Assembly (NCBI GenBank): GCA_902800305.1
Contig: CADCDP010000014.1
Coordinates: forward strand, 62,001 to 126,000
Origin: an uncultured Bacteroidales bacterium
Lineage (GTDB): Bacteria; Bacteroidota; Bacteroidia; Bacteroidales; Bacteroidaceae
Reading direction: 5' to 3'
DNA: 64,000 nucleotides
In this document: one piece after another, positions 44,869-52,434 of the stretch
Position numbering within the stretch: position 1 is the first letter of the stretch
How the letters are laid out: every line of letters begins with the position of its first letter
The notes under the pieces: model-generated
What the model was told of the DNA's origin: nothing
Databases searched by the model: none
The model's input: only the letters and a program-made list of their open reading frames with translations
Translations under genes and position numbers: made by a program

Positions 44869-45332
44869 CTATTTTCTGTGATACAAATATTATCCTTGAA
44901 TATTTACAACAGCGTGCGCAAGCGGAACAGGTTGGGCGCATTCTTTCTGATGCTATAGAAAAAGGTCATCAGCTTTTTATTTCGATAGGCTCATTTTATA
45001 CAATTACTTATCTGACAGAGAGGTATTTGAAAAAGGATGCCCTTTTATCGAAGGTCGATAGAATGGAAAAATTGCGATATATTCTCAATGGGGTGTTAGA
45101 TATGTTTACATTGGTGGGACAATCGAACGAGTGCATGAGAAAAGGTGTAAATGACATTCTATTTGAAGATTTGGAGGATAGCTATCAAGCATCTGTTGCT
45201 ACAGAAATGAATTGCGAGATTCTTTTAACTATTAACGAACGCCATTTTGTATCGTTTAGCCAAGAATCGGCTATAAATGTTATGTCCCCACAGGCATTTA
45301 TAGACAAGTATATAGGGATGGACGTGGGCTAA
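44865..45332 (+). CDS. PIN-domain toxin (VapC-like)
   Basis: A 155-residue PIN-domain ribonuclease candidate. The first acidic residue is Asp6 in FCDTNIILEYL; conserved middle acidic residues lie around DILFEDLEDSYQ, and late motif residues in LLTINERHF. Expected to cleave RNA when released from the antitoxin. A strong terminator follows. With the HigBA pair this brackets the right end of the capsule locus with two toxin-antitoxin modules. Confidence 0.85.
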   Translation: MTIFCDTNIILEYLQQRAQAEQVGRILSDAIEKGHQLFISIGSFYTITYLTERYLKKDALLSKVDRMEKLRYILNGVLDMFTLVGQSNECMRKGVNDILFEDLEDSYQASVATEMNCEILLTINERHFVSFSQESAINVMSPQAFIDKYIGMDVG

Positions 45333-45401
45333 CATTTTATACATAAACTAATCAGAGGTTTATCTCCCCTACTCTATTTAAAGTCATAAAAAGGATTGAA
45401 A

Positions 45402-45447
45402 AAACTCCGCTTGTTGGTGGTTGTGCCAACAGGCGGAGTTTTTTTAT
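45402..45447 (+). terminator. Terminator after the PIN gene
   Basis: A stem of about 17 pairs (arm AAACTCCGCTTGTTGGT with GCCAACAGGCGGAGTTT, two G-U pairs) and a short loop followed by a run of T. Confidence 0.85.
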
Positions 45448-45463
45448 TTTGTTTTTGCAACAA

Positions 45464-45553
45464 ATTGGCTTCGTCGGTACACACTTGACGGATTTGCTGC
45501 CGTATGAAAGCTTGTTTATTTGTGTACATCAAGAAGATTTTGAAGTTTTTTAG
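45464..45553 (+). pseudogene. Third, degenerate fragment of an epimerase N-terminus
   Basis: The frame IGFVGTHLTDLL resembles GFIGTHLANLL of the intact epimerase; about 35 bp align with six differences, after which the similarity is lost. It ends at TAG 45551-45553. The surrounding 348-bp gap (45333-45681) otherwise holds the PIN-gene terminator and a TAGATTTG promoter-like motif (45585-45592) for the next gene. Confidence 0.5.
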
Positions 45554-45681
45554 AAAGACTGGCTTATAAGTCAATATTTTTATGTAGATTTGCAAGAAGA
45601 AAATGGCTTAAACTATGAGTCGAGAGTTTTAATAGGCGAAAATATATTGAATATCACATATTTAAGATAAAACAATCAATT

Positions 45682-46065
45682 ATGAAGAAGATTCTAAGCA
45701 TCCTCTTGGCAGCAATAGGTCTCAACACAGCGTGCAGCCAAAACTTTGAAAGTGTAGAAGTGAAGGAGTTTGCCGAACTGATAGCAGACACTTGTGTCGT
45801 TATTCTCGATGTGCGGACTGCCGAAGAATATGCAGAGGGGCATATTCCTGGAGCTATTCTGATTGACCAGTCGAAGGAGGATTTCGTGGACCAAGCGAAA
45901 CATTTGCTACCCAAAGACAAGACCATCGCCATCTATTGCCGAAGCGGTCGCCGTTCCGCCAATGCTGCAGGGAAATTGGTTGGTGCTGGATTTAAGTGTT
46001 TGAATCTCAAAGGTGGAATTATGGCATGGAAAGAAGCAAATATGCCGGTTATGAAAGAAGAATGA
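45682..46065 (+). CDS. Rhodanese-domain lipoprotein or secreted protein
   Basis: A 127-residue single rhodanese domain with an N-terminal signal and a possible lipobox (Cys18 in LNTACSQ). The active-site loop AIYCRSGRRSAN contains the catalytic Cys. VVILDVRTAEEYAEGHIPGA is the standard rhodanese signature. Likely a periplasmic sulfurtransferase. One bp separates it from the next gene. Confidence 0.9.
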   Translation: MKKILSILLAAIGLNTACSQNFESVEVKEFAELIADTCVVILDVRTAEEYAEGHIPGAILIDQSKEDFVDQAKHLLPKDKTIAIYCRSGRRSANAAGKLVGAGFKCLNLKGGIMAWKEANMPVMKEE

Positions 46066-46066
46066 T

Positions 46067-46483
46067 ATGGTACAGCAAGTAGAACTAACACTAAAGCCCA
46101 AGTCGAGAGGCTTTCATCTTGTGACAAGTGAGATTATGGGTCAGTTGCCCAAATTGCCCAAGACGGGCATCATCAACATCTTCACGAAACATACGAGTTG
46201 CGGACTGAGCATCAACGAGAACTGTGACCCCGATGTGCGTGTTGATATGGAAACCATTTTCAACCGTTTGGTCCCAGAGAACCTCCCCAACTACGAGCAT
46301 ACGTTGGAAGGTTCCGATGATATGCCAGCTCATGCTAAGTCAACGCTTAGTGGCGTGAGCATCACCATTCCCATTACCAACGGACACCTGAACATGGGAA
46401 CTTGGCAGGGAATCTACTTTTGTGAGTATCGGAACTATGGTGGGGCAAGGAAATTAGTTGCAACAATTATCGGAGAACCATAA
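46067..46483 (+). CDS. YjbQ-family protein (UPF0047)
   Basis: A 138-residue protein of the YjbQ/secondary thiamine-phosphate synthase family. Seen: TKHTSCGLSINENCDPDVRVD, the His/Asn-rich PNYEHTLEGSDDMPAHAKS and NMGTWQGIYFCEYRN. Some members can make thiamine phosphate in vitro; the physiological role is unclear. Co-transcribed with the rhodanese gene and convergent with riboflavin synthase 3 bp away. Confidence 0.92.
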   Translation: MVQQVELTLKPKSRGFHLVTSEIMGQLPKLPKTGIINIFTKHTSCGLSINENCDPDVRVDMETIFNRLVPENLPNYEHTLEGSDDMPAHAKSTLSGVSITIPITNGHLNMGTWQGIYFCEYRNYGGARKLVATIIGEP

Positions 46484-46486
46484 GCG

Positions 46487-47098
46487 TCATTTCGTTTCGT
46501 ATAACGAAAGTATCTTAGCCGCATATTTCCCGATAATATCAAATTCCAGATTGACCCGTGTGCCAACTTCTATTGTATGGAAGTTGGTGTTGTCGTAAGT
46601 GTAAGGGATGATGTTCACCTCAAAGCTGTCATCCTGTGCGTTGCAAACCGTGAGGCTGACACCATTCACGGTCACACTACCCTTATCGACAGTCATGTAT
46701 CCCTTTTTAGCCATTTCGCGGTCGAAAAGATACTGGAAACGGAAAGTATAACTTCCCTGCTGGTCGATTTTCGCCACACACATGGCTGTTTGGTCAACGT
46801 GACCCTGCACGATGTGACCGTCCAACCGTCCGTTCATCAGCATCGAGCGTTCCACGTTCACTTTGTCGCCCACTTTCAAGTCACCCAAATTACTCCGCAA
46901 GAGTGTTTCCTTCATGGCTGTAACCACATATTTTCCATCGAAAATCTTCACCACCGTGAGACACACCCCGTTATGTGCCACGCTTTGGTCTATCTTCAAC
47001 TCGTCCACAAACGAGCAGGTCAAGGTGAAATGCACATTTTCCTGTTCCTTCTCTATCGCTACCACAGTAGCAAATTCTTCTACGATTCCACTAAACAT
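46487..47098 (-). CDS. ribE: Riboflavin synthase alpha subunit
   Basis: A 203-residue enzyme with two lumazine-binding repeats. MFSGIVEEFATVV starts the first and RLDGHIVQGHVDQ the second; each has the SLTV or CLTV motif (GVCLTVV, GVSLTVC). It dismutates 6,7-dimethyl-8-ribityllumazine to riboflavin. A TACCTTTG promoter lies 42 bp upstream. Monocistronic, divergent from the next lipoprotein gene. Confidence 0.95.
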   Translation of the reverse strand: MFSGIVEEFATVVAIEKEQENVHFTLTCSFVDELKIDQSVAHNGVCLTVVKIFDGKYVVTAMKETLLRSNLGDLKVGDKVNVERSMLMNGRLDGHIVQGHVDQTAMCVAKIDQQGSYTFRFQYLFDREMAKKGYMTVDKGSVTVNGVSLTVCNAQDDSFEVNIIPYTYDNTNFHTIEVGTRVNLEFDIIGKYAAKILSLYETK

Positions 47099-47139
47099 AA
47101 AATCTTAATTTATTTGAGTATATATTAAATAATGTGTAC

Positions 47140-47197
47140 AAAGGTACAAAAAACTCCTAACTCCTAACTCCTAACTCCTAACTTTTCTTTACCTTTG
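47140..47197. promoter_or_regulatory. Divergent promoters of ribE and the 47.2 kb lipoprotein gene with a 7-bp repeat between
   Basis: TACCTTTG on the minus strand (47140-47147) for ribE and TACCTTTG on the plus strand (47190-47197) for the lipoprotein gene. Between them are four copies of the 7-bp unit CTCCTAA. Changes in copy number would alter the spacing of the upstream elements. Confidence 0.55.
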
Positions 47198-47241
47198 CAC
47201 AAAAATCTATTCAAACTACAACAAAACAATCTTCGAAAACA

Positions 47242-47655
47242 ATGAAAAAGCAACGATTTTTCTTTGCAACTCTCATTCTCACGGCTTGTGCAGCGATGAT
47301 GAGTTGCGGAGACGACAACAACGAGACTTCGAAACTACCCGTGTTTGACAAAGTGACTGTTACTCCCTCGACAGCTTCGCCAGGCGACACGCTGACTGCT
47401 AAAGTCACCTTCAGCTACTCTGGAAGCTACATCAAAGGAAACTACAAATATTCCACAACCCCAGTTGCATTAGCAGGCACGTTCGAATGTGGTGCCAGCC
47501 AGTCTTCCTATTCGTTCAACATCATTGCTCCCGACTCTGCCACGACTTATGAGCTGACCATCAAGCCTGTCACCGTTGCGGCGTATGCAGGAGAGAAACT
47601 TTTCCTCGACCCAGCTCCGATGGGCACCATTTCCACTACTTTTACCGTCCAGTAA
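47242..47655 (+). CDS. Small lipoprotein with Ig-like fold
   Basis: A 137-residue lipoprotein (lipobox MMSC, Cys22, followed by GDDNNE). The mature region is beta-rich (VFDKVTVTPSTASPGDTLTA, TAKVTFSYSGSYIKGNYKYS), like a single immunoglobulin-type domain. The acidic residues after the Cys fit a surface-export signal of Bacteroidetes lipoproteins (inference). 70 bp before the GH51 gene. Confidence 0.7.
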   Translation: MKKQRFFFATLILTACAAMMSCGDDNNETSKLPVFDKVTVTPSTASPGDTLTAKVTFSYSGSYIKGNYKYSTTPVALAGTFECGASQSSYSFNIIAPDSATTYELTIKPVTVAAYAGEKLFLDPAPMGTISTTFTVQ

Positions 47656-47725
47656 CACTAAACTGTCACAACGGATTTCACGGATTATACGGATTTTTCA
47701 ATTCTTTCATTTTTCCATTTTTCTT

Positions 47726-50167
47726 ATGAGACATTTACTGCTGACCACAGCGATGGCACTAGCTTCAATGCCAGCACTCGCCAACCATCCCGACTCTGTG
47801 TGGGTACGTCCCGATGTACAGAATGGTACACGCGACTTTCAAATAGCTTATTCCGTGGACAAAAAACACTGGACTCATGTTCATTGCAACCTCTTCGAAA
47901 GTGACTATGGCACATGGGGAAGCGAAAAGAAACTCTTCTATCCGGTGCTGTCTTACGACGGAAAGACCTATCGTGCCGTCTTTATTCCCAATCCCAAGAA
48001 CGCACAGATAGCCGTGACCGAGTCTGAAGACTTCTCCCTCTGGAAGCCACAAGACTATCCCTATATCGCCGAAAGCGAGTTCCAGCAGATCGTCGCCACC
48101 CAAGAGAGGGTGTCCAAGACTAACATCATCCGTATTCCTTACAGCGGTTTGGAGAACCTCTTTGCGAAGCAGATACGCGCCGAACGTAACGGGACTTGGG
48201 AGCGCGACAACTTCATCGCATCGGGTGCCCATATCGCTCAAAATACAGACCCTATCAATGCCACTCTCACCGTCAATTGGGATGACCGAAAGGCCATCTC
48301 GCCCGACCTCATGGGCATCTTCTTCGAGGACATCAGCTATGCCGCCGACGGTGGGCTCTATGCCGAACTGATTCAGAACCGTGACTTCGAATACACAGGC
48401 GACGACCACCGTGGTTGGAACGCTCAGACAGCATGGCGACTGGAGGGCAACGGCAGCACTTGGAGCATCGAGACCAAGGCTCCCATCCACAAGAACAATG
48501 CCCACTATGTCAACCTCAAGACCATCACGCCTGGAGCCAAACTCATCAACGGAGGTTGGGACGGCATCGCTCTTCAGAAAGGCAAGAAATACAACCTTTC
48601 CCTCTTCACCAAGGGGGCTGGTTCATTCCGTGTGTCTCTCGTGAGCGAGGGTTCTCCCCTCGCTTCCAAAACCTTCAAAGCCACAAAAGAATGGAAACAA
48701 CAGAAGTTTGTCTTAACACCTTCATCCGCAGCAGATAAAGCCGAATTAGTGATAGAACCACTTGAAGCCAGTAACATCGACCTCGACTTCATTTCTCTCT
48801 TTCCACAAGAAACCTTCAAGAACCGTTCCAACGGTCTTCGCAAAGACTTGGCTGAGGTGATAGCTGACCTCAAGCCACGCTTTGTCCGCTTCCCAGGTGG
48901 TTGTGCTTCCCATGGACAAGGCATCGACAACATTTATCATTGGCAAGCCACCGTGGGCGACCTTTGGGAACGTCAGCCTGACATGAACATCTGGAGCTAT
49001 CATCAGACACGTGGCCTCGGCTTCTTTGAGTATTTCCAATTCTGCGAGGACATCGGAGCAGAGCCACTTCCCGTGCTGGCTGCAGGTGTGCCTTGTCAAA
49101 ACTCATGGAAAGGGGGAGCTGGTCAGCAAGGCGGCATTCCTTTCGAGGCAGACTTGAAAGGCAAGCCTTCTCCCTACACCTACATGGGCAAGCCCCTCAC
49201 GATGGAGAGTTATCTGCAAGAACTGCTCGACCTCATCGAGTGGGCAAACGGCGATGCCAAGACTTCCGAACTGGCAAAGATTCGTGCTAAGGCTGGACAC
49301 CCCAAACCCTTCAACCTCAAGTATCTTGGCATCGGAAACGAAGACCTTATTGGTGACGTATTCCTCAAGCGCTACCGTTTCCTCATCGATGGCATCCGAA
49401 AGGCACATCCAGAAATCACCGTCGTCGGCACCGTTGGTCCCTTCTGGGAAGGCAGCGACTACGAGTATGGCTGGCGCGAGGCGAAAGCTAAGAACATCCC
49501 TGTTGTGGATGAGCACTACTACAACAGCATCAGCTGGTACTTCCATCACCGTGACTTCTACGACAACTACGACCGCAACGGCACCAAGGTCTATCTCGGC
49601 GAATGGGCATCCAAGGGCAACAACGTGGTTAACGCCCTCATCGAGGCAGCATACCTGACCAATGTGGAGCGCAATGCTGACGTGGTGGTCATGTCTTCAT
49701 ACGCTCCTCTCCTTGCCAAGGAAGGACACACCAGCTGGAATCCAGACCTTATCTACTTCAACAACAAGGAGGTGAAGCCCACAGCCAATTACTACGTGCA
49801 ACGTGCTTTCGGCCAGAACAGCGGCGACGAATACATCTATGCAGACCTACAAGTGAACGGGGGTAACGAAGTGCGTCAACGTCTCGACTATTCCGTCGTG
49901 AAGGATAGCCAGACGGGTGACCTCATCATCAAGGTGGTCAGCCTCCTGCCCAAGGCATCTACGATGAAGATTCAGTTGGGTGACGAAGCACTAAAGGATT
50001 ACAACACCCAAGCCACCCTCTCCCTCCTGTCCAAGGATAGCGACCCAGACCGCCAACGCGAATGGGACAAGAATACCACTTCTTCCATCTCTGTCGGTAG
50101 CGAGTTCACCCTCGACGTACCATCATATTCCATGTCCGTCATCCGCATCCCCAAAAAGAAAAAGTGA
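47726..50167 (+). CDS. Secreted GH51 alpha-L-arabinofuranosidase
   Basis: An 813-residue enzyme releasing alpha-L-arabinofuranosyl side chains from arabinoxylan or arabinan. A signal peptide (ends near SMPALANHP) is followed by a domain of about 170 residues before the canonical GH51 start (NWDDRKAISPDLMGIFFEDI). The barrel contains RFPGGCASHG, acid/base Glu near 539 (GIGNEDL) and nucleophile Glu near 626 (VYLGEWAS), followed by the GH51 C-terminal sandwich. I use ATG 47726; the frame extends 150 bp upstream into the preceding gene without signal-peptide character. Confidence 0.93.
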   Translation: MRHLLLTTAMALASMPALANHPDSVWVRPDVQNGTRDFQIAYSVDKKHWTHVHCNLFESDYGTWGSEKKLFYPVLSYDGKTYRAVFIPNPKNAQIAVTESEDFSLWKPQDYPYIAESEFQQIVATQERVSKTNIIRIPYSGLENLFAKQIRAERNGTWERDNFIASGAHIAQNTDPINATLTVNWDDRKAISPDLMGIFFEDISYAADGGLYAELIQNRDFEYTGDDHRGWNAQTAWRLEGNGSTWSIETKAPIHKNNAHYVNLKTITPGAKLINGGWDGIALQKGKKYNLSLFTKGAGSFRVSLVSEGSPLASKTFKATKEWKQQKFVLTPSSAADKAELVIEPLEASNIDLDFISLFPQETFKNRSNGLRKDLAEVIADLKPRFVRFPGGCASHGQGIDNIYHWQATVGDLWERQPDMNIWSYHQTRGLGFFEYFQFCEDIGAEPLPVLAAGVPCQNSWKGGAGQQGGIPFEADLKGKPSPYTYMGKPLTMESYLQELLDLIEWANGDAKTSELAKIRAKAGHPKPFNLKYLGIGNEDLIGDVFLKRYRFLIDGIRKAHPEITVVGTVGPFWEGSDYEYGWREAKAKNIPVVDEHYYNSISWYFHHRDFYDNYDRNGTKVYLGEWASKGNNVVNALIEAAYLTNVERNADVVVMSSYAPLLAKEGHTSWNPDLIYFNNKEVKPTANYYVQRAFGQNSGDEYIYADLQVNGGNEVRQRLDYSVVKDSQTGDLIIKVVSLLPKASTMKIQLGDEALKDYNTQATLSLLSKDSDPDRQREWDKNTTSSISVGSEFTLDVPSYSMSVIRIPKKKK

Positions 50168-50170
50168 AAA

Positions 50171-51259
50171 ATGAAGCATATATTGACCCTTTTATGCGCC
50201 ACCGCCTTTCTCGGCGTTGATGCTCAAACCGTAGCTCCACGAGGCACTGTCGTGAAAGCCAACGACCCCAACATCCAATATATCGGACGTATCGAGGATA
50301 GCAACCCCGAACGTCCCGTATGCACCTTCCCTGGTGTACAGATTCGCAGCGGCTTCACAGGCACGTCGCTCAAGATGATGGCCAAGCCCAACAGCGGCTA
50401 CTTCATGGCACAGATTGACGGCGGTGAAGCCTTCAAGGTATCGTTCAACAACATGGCAGACTCTGTCGTGACACTCGCCACTGCCCTGCCTGATGGCATC
50501 CACCAAGTGATAGTGATGCACGTGGGTGAAGGCTACGAGCGTCTGCCGGAGTTTCGGGGGTTCATCGTGGACAAGGGAAAATCTCTTGCTCCCACCACCC
50601 TGCCCGAACGGAAAATTGAGTTCATTGGCAACTCCATCACTTGCGGTTATGGTGTGGAAGCTACCGAAGCCAATGCACCCTATCTGGACGAGACAGGTAA
50701 CCACTACTACACCTACGCCGCAGAGACGGCCAGACGACTGAATGCCCAAGCCATGGTCGTGGCACGCAGTGGTATTGGTGTGTACCGTAACTATAATGGC
50801 CCCCGCACAGGCGATGCCGTGAACATGAACACGGAGTACAGCCACACATTATTATATAATAAGGACTACCAGTGGGACTTTTCACGCTACACCCCCCAAG
50901 TGGTGTGCATCAACCTTGGCACCAACGACACCTCGACCACAGGTGCTGACCCAAAGCTGTTGCTGCAAGGCTACAAGCGGCTCTACCAGCAGGTGCGTTC
51001 CCATTATCCTAATGCCAAAATCGTCTTCCTGTGTGGTTGCATGATGCGTGGCGAGAACGACCTTCCCACCGCCCAGAAAGCGATGGACACCGCAATGTCC
51101 GACGCTCACAAACACGGAGATAAGGAGGTGTACCGCTTCGACTTCACGCCTCAGACGGGCGACCTCGGCTATGGAGCCTCGTGGCATCCCTCCATGCAGC
51201 AGCATCAAAAGATGGCCGACGAACTCACCCCTTACTTAAAAAAGTTGATGAACTGGTAA
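50171..51259 (+). CDS. Secreted SGNH esterase of CE2 type (acetyl-xylan esterase-like)
   Basis: A 362-residue secreted SGNH hydrolase. A signal peptide (LLCATAFLGVDAQ) is followed by a beta-sandwich region containing YIGRIEDSNPERPVCTFPG and the catalytic domain: Ser near 155 (FIGNSITCGYG), CINLGTNDTST, and a C-terminal GASWHPSMQQHQKMA with the catalytic His. This two-domain plan matches CE2 deacetylases acting on plant polysaccharides. Three bp after the GH51 gene, so both enzymes probably act on decorated arabinoxylan (inference). Confidence 0.87.
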   Translation: MKHILTLLCATAFLGVDAQTVAPRGTVVKANDPNIQYIGRIEDSNPERPVCTFPGVQIRSGFTGTSLKMMAKPNSGYFMAQIDGGEAFKVSFNNMADSVVTLATALPDGIHQVIVMHVGEGYERLPEFRGFIVDKGKSLAPTTLPERKIEFIGNSITCGYGVEATEANAPYLDETGNHYYTYAAETARRLNAQAMVVARSGIGVYRNYNGPRTGDAVNMNTEYSHTLLYNKDYQWDFSRYTPQVVCINLGTNDTSTTGADPKLLLQGYKRLYQQVRSHYPNAKIVFLCGCMMRGENDLPTAQKAMDTAMSDAHKHGDKEVYRFDFTPQTGDLGYGASWHPSMQQHQKMADELTPYLKKLMNW

Positions 51260-51262
51260 AAC

Positions 51263-52429
51263 CTAACACATCCTATCGCGATAGTCTTCATAGGTATATC
51301 GTCGGAAAAGTTCAAAGGTTCCATCGTTGTGAAGAATGCCGATGGAAGGATGGCCGATGCCGTTGAACATCGTGGTTTTCACGGTGGTATAGTGTATCAT
51401 ATCCTCGAAAATGAGGGCTTCTCCTATCTGGAGGTCGTGGTCAAAACGCCATAGTCCCAAGAAGTCACCCGAAAGGCATGAGTTGCCGCCAATGCGATAA
51501 GTGTACGGTGTAGTTCGAGCCGTTTCGAGGTCTTCCTTTTCCAGCGTTTCCGCATGGCGAATGGCTGGCTTGTAAGGCATCTCCAGACAATCGGGCATGT
51601 GACAGGTGAAGCTGGCATTGATGATGGCAGTCTTCACGCCCTGATTTTCCACAATGTCCACCACCCGTGCAACCAATGGCCCTGTCTGCCAGGCAAAGGC
51701 ACTCCCCGGTTCGAGTATCACCTTCAGCCACGGATAACGGCTATGGAAGCTCTTTAACGTGTCCACCAACAGTTCCACGTCATAATCTTGCCGAGTCATC
51801 AAGTGTCCGCCACCAAAGTTAATCCATCGAAGTTGAGGAAACCACGCCGCGAACTTTTCCTCTATATGTTCCAAGGTGTGGGCGAACACATCGCTGCCCG
51901 ACTCACAATGGCAATGGATATGGAAACCCTCTATATCGCTAGGCAACCGGTTCGGTAGGTTCTCCGCCAGGATGCCGAAACGTGACCCTGGCGCACAGGG
52001 GTTGTACAATTCCGTTTCTATCTCGCTGTATTCGGGATTGACCCGTAAACCGACCGATGCCCTACCCTTCACCCTGTCAGCGAAATGGCTGTATTGGCTC
52101 AAAGAATTAAAGGTGATGTGGCTGGAGCAGTCGAGTATTTCCTCAAACTCTTCCTCCGTATAAGCAGGAGAATAAGTGTGCGCCTTGCTGCCAAACTCAT
52201 CCTTGGCCAATCTCGCCTCGAAGAGCGAGGAAGCCGTGGTGTGGCTGATGTATTCCCGAAAGATGGGAAAGCTCTTCCACAGTGCAAACGCCTTGAAAGC
52301 CAAGATGATTTCTACGTCGGCACGTTCTGCCACATCGTGAATCAACGCCAGATTACGGCGTAAAAGCTCCTCCTCCATCACGTAGCATGGCGAAGGTATT
52401 TGGAATAGATTCTTTTCTAATAAAGTCAT
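51263..52429 (-). CDS. nspC: Carboxynorspermidine decarboxylase
   Basis: A 388-residue PLP-dependent decarboxylase of the alanine racemase fold. The PLP lysine lies in LAFKAFALWK. HIHCHCESGSDVF, RWINFGGGHLMT, ILEPGSAFAWQTG and NASFTCHMPDCLEMPYKPA are all typical of NspC. It makes spermidine or norspermidine from the carboxylated precursor. ATG 52429 (MTLLEKNLF) is preferred to the TTG 9 bp upstream that overlaps the helicase stop. Likely co-transcribed with the helicase gene. Confidence 0.95.
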   Translation of the reverse strand: MTLLEKNLFQIPSPCYVMEEELLRRNLALIHDVAERADVEIILAFKAFALWKSFPIFREYISHTTASSLFEARLAKDEFGSKAHTYSPAYTEEEFEEILDCSSHITFNSLSQYSHFADRVKGRASVGLRVNPEYSEIETELYNPCAPGSRFGILAENLPNRLPSDIEGFHIHCHCESGSDVFAHTLEHIEEKFAAWFPQLRWINFGGGHLMTRQDYDVELLVDTLKSFHSRYPWLKVILEPGSAFAWQTGPLVARVVDIVENQGVKTAIINASFTCHMPDCLEMPYKPAIRHAETLEKEDLETARTTPYTYRIGGNSCLSGDFLGLWRFDHDLQIGEALIFEDMIHYTTVKTTMFNGIGHPSIGILHNDGTFELFRRYTYEDYRDRMC

Positions 52430-52434
52430 AATAG

